From assembly GCF_002022275.1 (NCBI RefSeq), contig NZ_MSDF01000017.1, forward strand, positions 1 through 64,000: a stretch of 64,000 nt of DNA. The letters run 5' to 3'. Both the position numbers and the translations under genes were made by a program. The DNA comes from Pseudomonas fluorescens. GTDB lineage: Bacteria; Pseudomonadota; Gammaproteobacteria; Pseudomonadales; Pseudomonadaceae. Positions within the stretch are counted from its first letter, which is position 1. Each line of letters opens with the position of its first letter. A model generated the notes under the pieces. The model saw only the letters and a program-made list of their open reading frames with translations, did not search any database and was not told the DNA's origin. Shown here piece by piece: positions 17,654 through 29,073 of the stretch.

Positions 17654-17838
17654 AGGTTCTACCTCTTGTATTTATTAGGGTGTTGGCAGTTTTCCGGCAT
17701 GTTCCGCTACGGCCATTGATATGGGAATGCAGTTATCTTCATCGATCCATGAGGAAAACAAATATATCTGCCGCGATTGCCATCATCTGGCTCAACTCAT
17801 AACCTGCACGCCATTTTGTTTGTCTGCCGAGCCTTCAC

Positions 17839-19128
17839 ATGACTGCCACCTTTTCCCCACAGGCGCAGCGTTTTTCCCGCTCCGACTACAAAACCCTGGG
17901 CCTGGCCGCCCTCGGCGGTGCGTTGGAAATCTACGACTTCATCATCTTCGTCTTCTTCGCGCTGACCCTCAGCCAACTGTTCTTTCCGCCGGAAATGCCC
18001 GAATGGCTGCGCCTGCTGCAAAGCTTCGGCATCTTCGTCACCGGCTACCTGGCGCGCCCACTGGGCGGCATCCTGATGGCACATTTCGCCGATCACCTGG
18101 GGCGCAAACGGGTGTTCAGCCTGAGCATCCTGATGATGGCCTTGCCTTGCCTGCTGATCGGGATCATGCCGACCTACGCGCACATCGGTTATTTTGCCCC
18201 GCTGATCCTGCTGGCGCTGCGCGTGCTGCAGGGCGCGGCGGTCGGCGGTGAAGTGCCGAGCGCCTGGACCTTTGTCGCCGAACACGCACCGCGCAACCAT
18301 CGCGGCTACGCCCTGGGCTTTCTGCAAGCCGGCCTGACCTTTGGCTACCTGCTCGGTGCACTCACCGCGACCTTGCTGGCGCAAGTCTTCACCCCGGCCG
18401 AAATCCTCGACTATGCCTGGCGTTTTCCCTTCCTTCTCGGTGGCGTATTTGGCGTGATCGGCGTGTGGCTGCGCCGCTGGCTCAGCGAAACCCCGGTGTT
18501 CCTGGAAATGCAGGCCCGCCGCCAGGCCGCCGCCGAAATGCCACTGCGCACGGTATTGCGCGACCACCGCGCCGTGCTGCTGCCAGCGATGATCCTGACC
18601 TGTGTGCTGACTTCCGCCGTGGTGGTGCTTGTGGTCATCACGCCGACCATGATGCAAAAGACCTTCGGCATGACCCCCAGCCACACCTTCGCCTTGAGCG
18701 CGCTGGGCATCGTCTTTCTAAACATTGGTTGCGTACTGGCCGGCCTGCTGGTGGACCGGATCGGCGCCTGGCGCGCGGTGCTGGTCTACAGCCTGTTGCT
18801 GCCGGTGGGCATTGCGGTTCTGTACGCAAGCCTGATCAGCGGTGGCGTGTGGCTGGGCGCGGCGTATGCCGTGGCGGGTTTGAGTTGCGGGGTCGTCGGC
18901 GCGGTGCCGTCGGTGATGGTCGGGCTGTTCCCGGCACAGGTGCGGGTGTCAGGGATTTCCTTCACCTACAACATTGCCTACGCGCTGTGGGCGAGTACCA
19001 CGCCGTTGCTCTTGATTGCGTTGATGCCGACCAGTCCGTGGATTTGCGTGGGCTATTGCGTGGTGATGGGGGCGGTGGGGGTGGCGAGTGTGGCGCTGTT
19101 TGGCAAGCGCCACACCTTGGCCGCCTGA
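17839..19128 (+). CDS. MFS transporter of the metabolite:H+ symporter (MHS) group
   Basis: 429 aa with about twelve membrane segments. The MHS-type MFS signature is clear in the loop after helix 2: GILMAHFADHLGRKRVF (G-x3-AHFAD-x2-GRK-x-R). Other hallmarks are ALRVLQGAAVGGEVPSAW and WRFPFLLGGVFGVIG. MHS members import citrate, alpha-ketoglutarate, proline/betaine or related compounds with protons. The substrate cannot be read from sequence. Its end is four bases from the end of the convergent gntP-family gene. Confidence 0.87.
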   Translation: MTATFSPQAQRFSRSDYKTLGLAALGGALEIYDFIIFVFFALTLSQLFFPPEMPEWLRLLQSFGIFVTGYLARPLGGILMAHFADHLGRKRVFSLSILMMALPCLLIGIMPTYAHIGYFAPLILLALRVLQGAAVGGEVPSAWTFVAEHAPRNHRGYALGFLQAGLTFGYLLGALTATLLAQVFTPAEILDYAWRFPFLLGGVFGVIGVWLRRWLSETPVFLEMQARRQAAAEMPLRTVLRDHRAVLLPAMILTCVLTSAVVVLVVITPTMMQKTFGMTPSHTFALSALGIVFLNIGCVLAGLLVDRIGAWRAVLVYSLLLPVGIAVLYASLISGGVWLGAAYAVAGLSCGVVGAVPSVMVGLFPAQVRVSGISFTYNIAYALWASTTPLLLIALMPTSPWICVGYCVVMGAVGVASVALFGKRHTLAA

Positions 19129-19131
19129 GGG

Positions 19132-20502
19132 TTACGTCAAAAAGTGCCAGAGCAGCAGCGTGCCGATCAGGCCGACCACGGACACAATCGTCTGCAACAC
19201 CGACCACACCCAGATCGTCTGTTTCAGCTGCAAACCAAAGTACTCACGCACCATCCAGAAGCCGGCGTCGTTGACGTGGCAGAAGAACACCGAGCCTGCA
19301 CCGATCGCCAGCGCTACCAATGAACTTTGCGTCGCCGCCAGCCCGGCCATCATCGGCGCGAGAATCCCCGCCGTGGTGGTCGTGGCGACAGTGGCCGAAC
19401 CCGTGGCCTGGCGCAACGCCACGGCGATCAACCAGGCCAGCAGCAGGTACGGCATGTGCGCGCCTTCAGCGACCTTGCTGATGGTTTGGCTCACGCCGGC
19501 GTCCAGCAGGGTTTGCTTGAGGCCGCCACCGGCACCGATGGTCAGCAACAATACGGCGATCGGCGCGAGGGCCTTGCGCAGGGTGTTGCCGACCTCTGCG
19601 CGCGGCATGCCGGCTGCCCAGCCCAGGCAGATCACGGCGGCAATCACCGCCAGGCCGAGGGCGATCAAGGGTTCACCGAGGAATTTCAAGGTCAGTGCCA
19701 GCGGGTTTTCCGGCGACATAGCGACCTTGGCCAAGGTGCTGCCGAGCATCAGAATCACCGGCAACAAAATAATCAGCAAGGAAACGCCGAAGCTCGGCTG
19801 GCGCGGTGCCTTGGGCGGCGCGCTGAACAGCGCGCCGATGTCGGCGGGTTCATCCACATGCAAGCGCTTGGACAGCCAATTGCCGTAGATCGGGCCCGCG
19901 AGAATCACCGCAGGCACCGCCAGGCAGAAGCCCAGCAACATGGTCAGGCCCAAGTCGGCGTGCAACGCGCTCACCGCAATCAGCGGCCCCGGGTGCGGCG
20001 GCATCAACGCGTGCAGGGTGGTCATGCCCGCCAGCGCCGGAATGGCAATTTTCAGCAGCGGCTGGTTCGAACGTTTGGCCATGACGAAGATGATCGGCAC
20101 CATCATCACCAGGCCCACTTCGAAGAACAGCGGCAAACCGATCACCATCGCCACCAGCGCCATCACCCACGGCAATGACTTGCCCTTGCCCAACCCCAGC
20201 AGGGTGGTGGCAATGCGGTCAGCCGCGCCGGATTCGGCCATCAGCGCGCCGAGCATCGAGCCCAGGGCAATGATGATCCCGGCTTCACCGAGGATTGCCC
20301 CGGCGCCCTTGCTGAAAGCCTTGGCAACCTCTTCCGGTGGCAGGCCAGCGCCCACACCGGCGATAAACGTACCGATCAGAATCGACAGAAACGGCGGCAG
20401 CTTGGTCGCGCTGATCAGCACGATGATGCTGACGATGGCCAGTAATACACAAAACATGAGGCGGGTGTCGTGAACCATCCACGCGGCAGTCGATAACTCC
20501 AA
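19132..20502 (-). CDS. GntP-family gluconate/sugar-acid permease
   Basis: 456 aa, highly hydrophobic with about 12-14 membrane segments. Family hallmarks: MMVPIIFVMAKRSNQPLLK, ALMPPHPGPLIAVSALHAD, and ALRQATGSATVATTTTAGI in the C-terminal half. GntP permeases import gluconate or related hydroxy acids. The TTG at 20502 is preceded by AAGGAG at a good distance, so it is taken as the start; ATG 20478 is the alternative. No gluconate kinase gene is nearby in this window. Confidence 0.88.
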   Translation of the reverse strand: MELSTAAWMVHDTRLMFCVLLAIVSIIVLISATKLPPFLSILIGTFIAGVGAGLPPEEVAKAFSKGAGAILGEAGIIIALGSMLGALMAESGAADRIATTLLGLGKGKSLPWVMALVAMVIGLPLFFEVGLVMMVPIIFVMAKRSNQPLLKIAIPALAGMTTLHALMPPHPGPLIAVSALHADLGLTMLLGFCLAVPAVILAGPIYGNWLSKRLHVDEPADIGALFSAPPKAPRQPSFGVSLLIILLPVILMLGSTLAKVAMSPENPLALTLKFLGEPLIALGLAVIAAVICLGWAAGMPRAEVGNTLRKALAPIAVLLLTIGAGGGLKQTLLDAGVSQTISKVAEGAHMPYLLLAWLIAVALRQATGSATVATTTTAGILAPMMAGLAATQSSLVALAIGAGSVFFCHVNDAGFWMVREYFGLQLKQTIWVWSVLQTIVSVVGLIGTLLLWHFLT

Positions 20503-20718
20503 AACGGGACTCCTTATCGAACAGGTTGGCTAAATTGTTTCTTTTTGTTTCCTGCCTGAAAAGCATACCTGATAGAACCGTCTCAGCGCGCTCTTGTGCG
20601 ATTTTGGTGCGATCAATTTAACGGCGCGCTGGCGGGCGGATGACAAGTTTGCAACCTGTGCCCAGGTATTTGGCCTATAGCTCTATGATCAACGGACTAC
20701 TTAACACGAGGACTTTTC

Positions 20719-21624
20719 ATGAGCGCAGGACACAGCCACGCCCAAGTACGCGCTGGCCACGAACGCAAGTTATGGATGGCCCTGGGGCTGACCGGCAGTT
20801 TCATGATTGCCGAGGTCATCGGCGCCTTCGTCACCGGCAGCCTGGCGCTGCTGTCCGACGCTGCGCACATGATGACCGACGCCCTGGCCCTGGCGATTTC
20901 CCTCGTCGCCATCCAGGTTGCCAAGCGCCCGGCCGACCGCAAACGCACGTTTGGTTATGCACGATTCGAGATTCTGGCGGCGGCCTTCAATGCGCTGCTG
21001 CTGTTCGCCGTGGCGTTCTACATCCTCTACGAGGCCTGGCAACGGCTACAGGCGCCGGCTGAAATCCAGTCCACCGGCATGCTGGTGATTGCCGTGCTGG
21101 GGCTGATCGTCAACCTGATCTCCATGCGTATGCTCAGTGCCGCCAGTGGCGAGAGCCTGAACGTGAAGGGCGCCTATCTGGAGGTTTGGAGCGACATGCT
21201 TGGCTCCATTGGCGTGATCATCGCAGCGGTCGTGATCATGCTCACCGGCTGGGGTTGGGTCGACTCCGTGGTGGCGGCGGCCATCGGTTTCTGGGTGCTG
21301 CCGCGTACCTGGACGCTGCTCAAGGAGAGCATGAACGTGTTGCTGCAAGGCGTGCCGGACGGGATTGATATCGATCAGGTCGAGCAGGCGATTCGCGGTG
21401 TGCCTGGTGTCAAAGACGTGCACGATTTGCACATCTGGGCCCTGACCAGCGGTAAGAACGTACTGAGTGCGCACCTGGTCGCGGATTCGTCCCAAGGCAC
21501 CGAGCCACAAATCCTCACGCTGGTGACGGAATTGCTGCACGAACAATTCGATATTTCCCACGCAACGCTTCAGGTCGAAGGCGAAGGTTTTCAGCATGAC
21601 GACCATGACGAGGTGCATGCCTGA
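20719..21624 (+). CDS. czcD: CzcD-type cation diffusion facilitator
   Basis: 301 aa. A His-containing N-terminus (MSAGHSHAQ) and C-terminus (FQHDDHDEVHA) bracket six predicted membrane helices. Metal-site signatures are SLALLSDAAHMMTDALAL in helix 2 and AYLEVWSDMLGS in helix 5. A cytoplasmic regulatory domain (about 215-290) follows. CDF proteins export Zn, Cd or Co from the cytoplasm in exchange for protons. GAGGA precedes ATG 20719. It is the first gene of a rightward metal-resistance cluster with czcCBA 100 bases downstream. Confidence 0.92.
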   Translation: MSAGHSHAQVRAGHERKLWMALGLTGSFMIAEVIGAFVTGSLALLSDAAHMMTDALALAISLVAIQVAKRPADRKRTFGYARFEILAAAFNALLLFAVAFYILYEAWQRLQAPAEIQSTGMLVIAVLGLIVNLISMRMLSAASGESLNVKGAYLEVWSDMLGSIGVIIAAVVIMLTGWGWVDSVVAAAIGFWVLPRTWTLLKESMNVLLQGVPDGIDIDQVEQAIRGVPGVKDVHDLHIWALTSGKNVLSAHLVADSSQGTEPQILTLVTELLHEQFDISHATLQVEGEGFQHDDHDEVHA

Positions 21625-21723
21625 CGGATTTGTAATCTTCCCTCCACCGCCCCGATAAGTACCGAAAGCTACATTGCCCCCGCTGGGAAACCTCAGCGAC
21701 TTCATGGGCGTGGAATTTTCGTT

Positions 21724-22944
21724 ATGGCACTTTCCGTTAGAACACTGTTGGGGGCGATGGCATTGTGGTGCGTCGCAAGCGCCGCCCAGGCACAAACCCT
21801 CACCCTCGATTCGGCCCTGCAAACCGCTTTCGCCAACAACCCGGACCTGGCGGCCGCGCAGTGGGAAATTGATATCGCGCAGGGCGGACGCCAGCAGGCC
21901 GGGTTGATCCCCAACCCGGTCGCCTCCTGGGACGCTGAAGACACCCGCCGCAATTCGCGCACCACCTCCATCAAGCTCAGCCAGACCCTGGAACTGGGCG
22001 GCAAGCGCGGTGCACGGATTGAGGTGGCCGAGCGCGGCCAGGACGCGGCGGCATTGACCTTGGAGCAGCGCCGAAACGGCCTGCGTGCTGATGTGATCGA
22101 CGGCTATTACGGTGCCCTTCGTGCCCAGGAACGACTGGAGCTGGCGCAGCGCTCCCTGGCATTGGCTGAGCGTGGGTTGGTGGTCGCCAAGGGGCGTGTT
22201 ACCGCTGGCAAGGCTTCGCCTGTGGAAGCCACCCGCGCGCAAGTGCAGGTGTCGGAAATCCGCCTGGAATTCAACCGGGCGCAGATCGGCCTCACCGATG
22301 CGTATCGCCGCCTCGCCGCGAGCACCGGCAGCGCGGCTCCCGACTTTCAATCCGTCGCCACACCGAGCCAATCGGCGCCACCGTTGCCGCCCACGGCGCA
22401 GTTGCTGGCGCGCCTTGAGCAAACCACCGAGCTGCGTCTGGCCGAACTGCAGATCCTGCAAAGTGAAGCCAGCGTCGGCCTGGAAAAAGCCCAGCGCATT
22501 CCTGATCTTGATGTCTCCATCGGCAGCCAGTACGACGCCAGCGTGCGCGAGCGGGTGAATCTGGTGGGCGTGTCGATGCCGATCCCGCTGTTCAACCGCA
22601 ACCAGGGCAACGTGCTCGCCGCCAGCCGTCGCGCCGACCAGTCCCGCGACCTGCGCAACGCCGCTGAATTGCGCCTGCGCACTGAAACCCGCCAGGCCCT
22701 CGACCTGTGGCAAACCGCGAACACCGAGGTGCAGGCCTTCAACGGGCAGATCCTGCCTGCCGCCCAAAGCGCGGTAGACAGCGCCACCCGTGGCTTCGAG
22801 ATGGGCAAGTTCAACTTCATCGATGTACTCGACGCCCAGCGCACCTTGATCGCGGCGCGCACCCAATACCTCGCAGCGACCGCCCAGGCCACTGACGCCT
22901 GGGTGCGCATCGAACGGATTTACGGCGACCTCGCCCGCTTTTGA
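21724..22944 (+). CDS. czcC: CzcC, outer-membrane channel of the RND efflux pump
   Basis: 406 aa. A signal peptide ends at ASAAQA (about residue 23). The rest has the repeated helical and Gln/Ala/Arg-rich design of TolC-like outer-membrane factors; the ending FEMGKFNFIDVLDAQRTLI near residue 360 is typical of the second OEP repeat of CzcC. It forms the exit duct for the CzcA-CzcB complex. Nineteen bases separate it from czcB, and the three genes are clearly one operon. Confidence 0.92.
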   Translation: MALSVRTLLGAMALWCVASAAQAQTLTLDSALQTAFANNPDLAAAQWEIDIAQGGRQQAGLIPNPVASWDAEDTRRNSRTTSIKLSQTLELGGKRGARIEVAERGQDAAALTLEQRRNGLRADVIDGYYGALRAQERLELAQRSLALAERGLVVAKGRVTAGKASPVEATRAQVQVSEIRLEFNRAQIGLTDAYRRLAASTGSAAPDFQSVATPSQSAPPLPPTAQLLARLEQTTELRLAELQILQSEASVGLEKAQRIPDLDVSIGSQYDASVRERVNLVGVSMPIPLFNRNQGNVLAASRRADQSRDLRNAAELRLRTETRQALDLWQTANTEVQAFNGQILPAAQSAVDSATRGFEMGKFNFIDVLDAQRTLIAARTQYLAATAQATDAWVRIERIYGDLARF

Positions 22945-22962
22945 ATTTTCCAGGAGTCTTCT

Positions 22963-24069
22963 ATGAACAACACACACGGCGTGGCGCTTGCCATCGCCCT
23001 GGGCCTGATGCTGTCCGGCTTTGTAAGGGCTGACGAGGAAGAGGGTGCACTCGAACTCACCGAGCAGCAGATCCAGGCTGCCGGTATTGAACTCGCCCAG
23101 GCTCAACCCCGGTCGATCAGTACGATGCTGACGCTGCCCGGTGAAGTGCGCTTTGACGAAGACCGCACCTCGCACATCGTCCCGCGTGCGGCGGGCGTGG
23201 TGGAATCGGTAAAGGTCAATCTCGGGCAATCGGTGAAAAAGGGCGACGTGCTGGCGGTGATTTCCAGCCAACAGATTTCCGATCAGCGCAGCGAGCTGGC
23301 CGCCAGTGCGCGGCGGGTCGAGCTGGCGCGTACCACCTTCCAGCGCGAGCGCCAATTGTGGGAAGCCGAAATATCCGCCGAGCAGGATTACCTGCTGGCG
23401 CGCCAGACCTTGCAAGAGGCTGAAATCGCCCTGAATAACGCTCGCCAAAAAATGACCGCGCTCAGTGGCAGCGCGGTAGCGGCCGGCGGCAATCGCTATG
23501 AATTGCGCGCGCCGTTCCCCGGCATCGTGGTGGAAAAGCATCTCGGCGTCGGTGAGGTGGTTAGCGAAACCAGCAACGCCTTTACGCTCTCGGACCTGTC
23601 CCAGGTGTGGGTCACGTTCGGCGTGTTTCCCAAGGACTTGAACAAGGTTCGCGTGGGCAAACCGGTGAAGGTCAGTTCCACGGAAATGGGCACGGAAGTG
23701 CTTGGCACAGTGGCCTACGTCGGCAATTTGCTCGGCGAACAAACGCGTACCGCGAGCGTGCGCGTGACCGTGCCCAACCCCGATGACGCCTGGCGCCCGG
23801 GCCTGTTTGTGACAGTGCAGGTGGCCACCGACACCTATCAGGCCAAGGTCACTGTCCCGCAAACCGCGATCCAGACCGTCGAGGACAAGCCCTCGGTATT
23901 TGTGCGCACCCCCGAAGGTTTCATCACGCGCCACCTTGAACTGGGCGTGAGTGAAAACGGCTACGTCGAAGTGCGCAAGGGGCTCGACGCCGGGGCGCAG
24001 GTGGCCACCGTCGGCAGCTTCATCCTCAAGTCCGAACTGGGCAAAGGCTCGGCCGAACACGCCCATTGA
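22963..24069 (+). CDS. czcB: CzcB, periplasmic adaptor of the RND efflux pump
   Basis: 368 aa. Signal peptide at residues ~1-23 (ending FVRA). Membrane fusion protein features in order: a first lipoyl-like half with the signature PRAAGVVESVKVNLGQSVKKGD, a helical hairpin (about 105-165), the second lipoyl half (YELRAPFPGIVVEKHLGVGE), and a beta-barrel region. It links CzcA to CzcC across the periplasm. It lacks the long N-terminal extension with histidines seen in some CzcB proteins. A good AGGAG site precedes the ATG. Confidence 0.92.
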   Translation: MNNTHGVALAIALGLMLSGFVRADEEEGALELTEQQIQAAGIELAQAQPRSISTMLTLPGEVRFDEDRTSHIVPRAAGVVESVKVNLGQSVKKGDVLAVISSQQISDQRSELAASARRVELARTTFQRERQLWEAEISAEQDYLLARQTLQEAEIALNNARQKMTALSGSAVAAGGNRYELRAPFPGIVVEKHLGVGEVVSETSNAFTLSDLSQVWVTFGVFPKDLNKVRVGKPVKVSSTEMGTEVLGTVAYVGNLLGEQTRTASVRVTVPNPDDAWRPGLFVTVQVATDTYQAKVTVPQTAIQTVEDKPSVFVRTPEGFITRHLELGVSENGYVEVRKGLDAGAQVATVGSFILKSELGKGSAEHAH

Positions 24070-24087
24070 TCCTGCGAGTGATTCCCC

Positions 24088-27000
24088 ATGTTTGAGCGCC
24101 TTATCCAATTTGCCATCGAGCAGCGCATCATCGTGCTGCTGGCGGTGCTGTTGATGGCCGGTGTCGGCATCGCCAGTTACCAGAAGCTGCCCATCGACGC
24201 GGTGCCCGACATTACCAATGTGCAGGTGCAGATCAACTCGGCGGCGGCCGGGTTTTCGCCGCTGGAGACCGAGCAACGCATTACCTTTCCCATCGAAACC
24301 GCCATGGCCGGGTTGCCGGGTTTGCAGCAGACACGTTCGTTGTCGCGCTCCGGATTGTCCCAGGTCACGGTGATTTTCAAGGACGGTACCGACCTGTTCT
24401 TCGCCCGCCAATTGGTTAACGAGCGCCTGCAAAATGCGCGCGAGCAATTGCCCATCGGCATCGAGACCGCGATGGGGCCGATCTCCACCGGGCTTGGGGA
24501 AATTTTCCTGTGGACCGTGGAAGCCGAAGACGGCGCGCTGAAGGATGACGGCACGGCCTACACGCCGACCGATTTGCGCGTAATCCAGGACTGGATCATC
24601 AAGCCGCAACTGCGCAACGTGCCGGGTGTGGCCGAGATCAACACTATTGGTGGCTTCGCCAAGGAATACCAGATCGCGCCGGACCCCAAGCGCCTCGCGG
24701 CCTACAACTTGACCCTGGGTGATTTGGTCACGGCGCTGGAGCGCAACAACGCCAACGTCGGCGCCGGGTACATCGAGCGCAGCGGCGAGCAACTGTTGAT
24801 CCGCGCGCCGGGGCAAGTGGCGTCCATCGATGACATTGCGAACATTGTCATCACCACCTCGGACGGCACGCCGATTAGGGTGCGCAATGTGGCGCAGGTC
24901 GAAATCGGCCGTGAGTTGCGCACCGGCGCCGCCACTGAAAATGGCCGTGAAGTGGTGCTTGGCACGGTGTTCATGTTGATCGGCGAAAACAGCCGCACCG
25001 TGTCCCTGGCGGTGGCCAAAAAGCTTGAGGAAATTAACCGTTCGCTGCCCGAAGGCGTGGTGGCTGTCACGGTGTACGACCGCACCAACCTCGTCGAAAA
25101 AGCCATTGCCACCGTCAAGAAAAACCTCTTCGAAGGCGCGCTGCTGGTGGTCGCCGTGCTGTTCCTGTTCCTCGGTAACATCCGCGCGGCGCTGATCACC
25201 GCGATGGTGATTCCGTTGGCGATGCTGTTCACCTTTACCGGCATGTTCACCAACAAGGTCAGCGCCAACCTGATGAGCCTTGGCGCGCTGGACTTCGGCA
25301 TCATCGTCGACGGTGCGGTGGTAATCGTCGAGAACGCCATTCGCCGCCTGGCCCATGCGCAGCAACGTCACGGGCGGTTGTTGACCCGCAGCGAGCGCCT
25401 GCACGAAGTGTTCGCGGCGGCCAAGGAAGCCCGGCGCGCGCTGATCTTCGGGCAGTTGATCATCATGGTCGTGTACCTGCCGATTTTTGCCCTCACCGGC
25501 GTGGCAGGGAAAATGTTCCACCCGATGGCTTTCACGGTAGTCATTGCCCTGCTTGGCGCGATGATTTTGTCGGTGACTTTCGTGCCGGCCGCGATTGCGC
25601 TGTTTGTGACCGGCAAGGTCAAGGAAGAAGAAAACCTGGTAATGCGCACCGCACGCCGGGCCTATGCGCCCGTGCTGGATTGGGTCATGACACGCCGCCC
25701 GCTGGTGTTTGGTCTGGCGGTACTGACCATCGTCGCCTCGGGGTTGGTCGCCAGCCGTATGGGCAGCGAATTTATCCCCAGTCTGAGTGAAGGTGACTTC
25801 GCCCAGCAGGCGCTGCGCGTGCCGGGCACCAGCCTTACGCAGTCGGTGCAGATGCAGCAGCAGTTGGAAAAAACCTTGATGGCCCAGGTGCCGGAAATCG
25901 AGCGGGTCTTTGCGCGTACCGGCACTGCGGAAATCGCCTCGGACCCGATGCCGCCGAATATTTCCGACAGCTACGTCATGCTGAAGCCGAAGGACCAATG
26001 GCCGGACCCGAAGAAGTCCCGCGAAATGCTGATCGCCGATATCCAGCGCGCCAGTGCGATTGTGCCGGGCAGTGCGTACGAACTGTCGCAACCGATTCAG
26101 CTGCGCTTCAACGAGCTGATTTCCGGCGTACGCAGCGATGTAGCAGTAAAGGTGTTTGGTGATGACATGGCGGTGCTGAACAAGACCGCCGGGGAAATCG
26201 CCGAGACCTTGCAAAAACTCGGTGGCGCCTCGGAAGTGAAGGTGGAGCAAACATCGGGTTTACCAGTGCTGACCATCAATATCGACCGCGACAAGGCCGC
26301 GCGTTTTGGTCTGAATGTGGGCGATGTGCAAGACACCATTGCCGTTGCGGTGGGTGGACGTCAGGCCGGTACGTTGTACGAAGGTGACCGGCGTTTCGAC
26401 ATGGTGGTGCGCTTGTCCGACGCATTGCGCACGGACATCGACGGGCTGTCGCGGTTATTGATTCCCGTACCGGCGCTGGCAGGCAACGCGTCCGGGCAGC
26501 TGGGCTTTATCGCCTTGTCCCAGGTCGCCAGCCTTGACCTCGTGCTGGGCCCGAACCAGATCAGCCGTGAAAACGGCAAGCGCCTGGTGATCGTCAGCGC
26601 CAACGTGCGCGGGCGCGATATTGGTTCGTTTGTGGAAGAGGCTGAGGCTGCGATCACCGCTCAGGTGAAAGTGCCGGCGGGTTACTGGACCACCTGGGGC
26701 GGGCAGTTCGAACAGTTGAAGGAAGCCTCCGAGCGTCTGCGCATTGTGGTGCCGGTGGCGTTGCTGCTGGTGTTCGGGTTGCTGTTCATGATGTTCAACA
26801 ACCTCAAGGACGGTCTGCTGGTGTTTACCGGGATTCCGTTCGCGCTGACCGGCGGGATCATGGCGCTGTGGCTGCGCGATATTCCGCTGTCTATCTCGGC
26901 GGGGGTAGGTTTTATTGCGCTGTCTGGCGTGGCAGTGCTGAACGGACTGGTGATGATTGCCTTTATCCGCAACCTGCGCGAGGAAGGGCGCTCGTTGTCG

Positions 27001-27222
27001 GTGGCGATCAATGAAGGCGCGCTGACCCGCCTGCGCCCGGTATTGATGACGGCGCTGGTGGCATCCCTCGGGTTCATCCCCATGGCCCTGGCCACCGGCA
27101 CCGGCGCCGAAGTGCAGCGTCCATTGGCGACAGTGGTAATCGGCGGGATTATTTCTTCAACCTTGCTGACCTTGCTGGTGCTGCCGGCGTTGTATCAATG
27201 GGCGCATCGCAAGGAAGAGTGA
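24088..27222 (+). CDS. czcA: CzcA, heavy-metal RND efflux transporter
   Basis: 1044 aa, the usual length for heavy-metal-exporting RND pumps. It has two hydrophobic blocks of six helices, each preceded by one helix and a large periplasmic loop. The helix 4 signature DFGIIVDGAVVIVEN (near residue 407) contains the D-x3-D-x6-E pattern typical of Zn/Co/Cd exporters. Opening residues MFERLIQFAIEQRIIVLL are characteristic. It drives proton-coupled removal of Zn, Cd or Co through CzcB and CzcC. A tandem REP-bearing repeat follows and the regulatory pair czcRS converges on it. Confidence 0.94.
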   Translation: MFERLIQFAIEQRIIVLLAVLLMAGVGIASYQKLPIDAVPDITNVQVQINSAAAGFSPLETEQRITFPIETAMAGLPGLQQTRSLSRSGLSQVTVIFKDGTDLFFARQLVNERLQNAREQLPIGIETAMGPISTGLGEIFLWTVEAEDGALKDDGTAYTPTDLRVIQDWIIKPQLRNVPGVAEINTIGGFAKEYQIAPDPKRLAAYNLTLGDLVTALERNNANVGAGYIERSGEQLLIRAPGQVASIDDIANIVITTSDGTPIRVRNVAQVEIGRELRTGAATENGREVVLGTVFMLIGENSRTVSLAVAKKLEEINRSLPEGVVAVTVYDRTNLVEKAIATVKKNLFEGALLVVAVLFLFLGNIRAALITAMVIPLAMLFTFTGMFTNKVSANLMSLGALDFGIIVDGAVVIVENAIRRLAHAQQRHGRLLTRSERLHEVFAAAKEARRALIFGQLIIMVVYLPIFALTGVAGKMFHPMAFTVVIALLGAMILSVTFVPAAIALFVTGKVKEEENLVMRTARRAYAPVLDWVMTRRPLVFGLAVLTIVASGLVASRMGSEFIPSLSEGDFAQQALRVPGTSLTQSVQMQQQLEKTLMAQVPEIERVFARTGTAEIASDPMPPNISDSYVMLKPKDQWPDPKKSREMLIADIQRASAIVPGSAYELSQPIQLRFNELISGVRSDVAVKVFGDDMAVLNKTAGEIAETLQKLGGASEVKVEQTSGLPVLTINIDRDKAARFGLNVGDVQDTIAVAVGGRQAGTLYEGDRRFDMVVRLSDALRTDIDGLSRLLIPVPALAGNASGQLGFIALSQVASLDLVLGPNQISRENGKRLVIVSANVRGRDIGSFVEEAEAAITAQVKVPAGYWTTWGGQFEQLKEASERLRIVVPVALLLVFGLLFMMFNNLKDGLLVFTGIPFALTGGIMALWLRDIPLSISAGVGFIALSGVAVLNGLVMIAFIRNLREEGRSLSVAINEGALTRLRPVLMTALVASLGFIPMALATGTGAEVQRPLATVVIGGIISSTLLTLLVLPALYQWAHRKEE

Positions 27223-27260
27223 TCCCCGTTGAACACCCACGATCCACTGTGGGAGCGGGC

Positions 27261-27602
27261 AAGCCCGGCTCCCACATTTGATTGGTGGTGTTTGTTGAAT
27301 TTCTGTGCACCGATAGACCTTAAGTCGGGCGCGATTTACCCGGCGACACAAATCTACTGTGGGAGCTGGCTTGCCTGCGATGGCGGTCTATCAGTCACCT
27401 CATTGCTAACTGCTCCACCGCCATCGCGGGCAAGCCCGGCTCCCACATTTGATTGGTGGTGTTTGTTGAATTTCTGTGCACCGATAGACCTTAAGTCGGG
27501 CGCGATTTACCCGGCGACACAAATCTACTGTGGGAGCTGGCTTGCCTGCGATGGCGGTCTATCAGTTACATCATTGCTGACTGCTCCACCGCCATCGCGG
27601 GC
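27261..27602. repeat. Tandem duplication of a 171-bp REP-containing unit
   Basis: Two successive 171-base units (27261-27431 and 27432-27602) differ at only about three positions (CAGTCACCTCATTGCTAAC versus CAGTTACATCATTGCTGAC). Each holds a unique ~80-base block (beginning TTTGATTGGTGGTGTTTG) and an inverted REP pair (TGTGGGAGCTGGCTTGCCTG / CGCGGGCAAGCCCGGCTCCC). A third REP end lies at 27603-27618, and the left flank 27249-27278 carries another REP copy. As 171 is 57 codons, the block gives a false 148-residue reading frame. Located between the convergent czcA and czcS genes. Confidence 0.9.
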
Positions 27603-27678
27603 AAGCCCGGCTCCCACAGGAACTGCATCTGTCTTGAGAGGGCACTTCAATTCAAATGTGAGAGAAAGCTGTTGAGCT

Positions 27679-29069
<1,391 letters not shown>

Positions 29070-29073
<4 letters not shown>

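Noticed and set aside
22005..22033. hrp-box-like GGAACT followed after 16 bases by GCACGGA inside czcC.
   Set aside because: The second half has G for the first conserved C, and it lies inside a coding region with no T3SS gene after it.
21046..26250. A 1734-codon open frame on the minus strand opposite czcD, czcC, czcB and czcA.
   Set aside because: It is the shadow of GC-rich codon usage in the czc operon. All four plus-strand proteins are well-known families with full-length matches, and the antisense product has only a His/Gln/Arg-rich random composition.
27229..27675. A 148-codon frame running through the 171-bp repeats, with an internal 57-residue repeat.
   Set aside because: The repeat is REP-containing noncoding DNA; the frame is open only because 171 is divisible by three.
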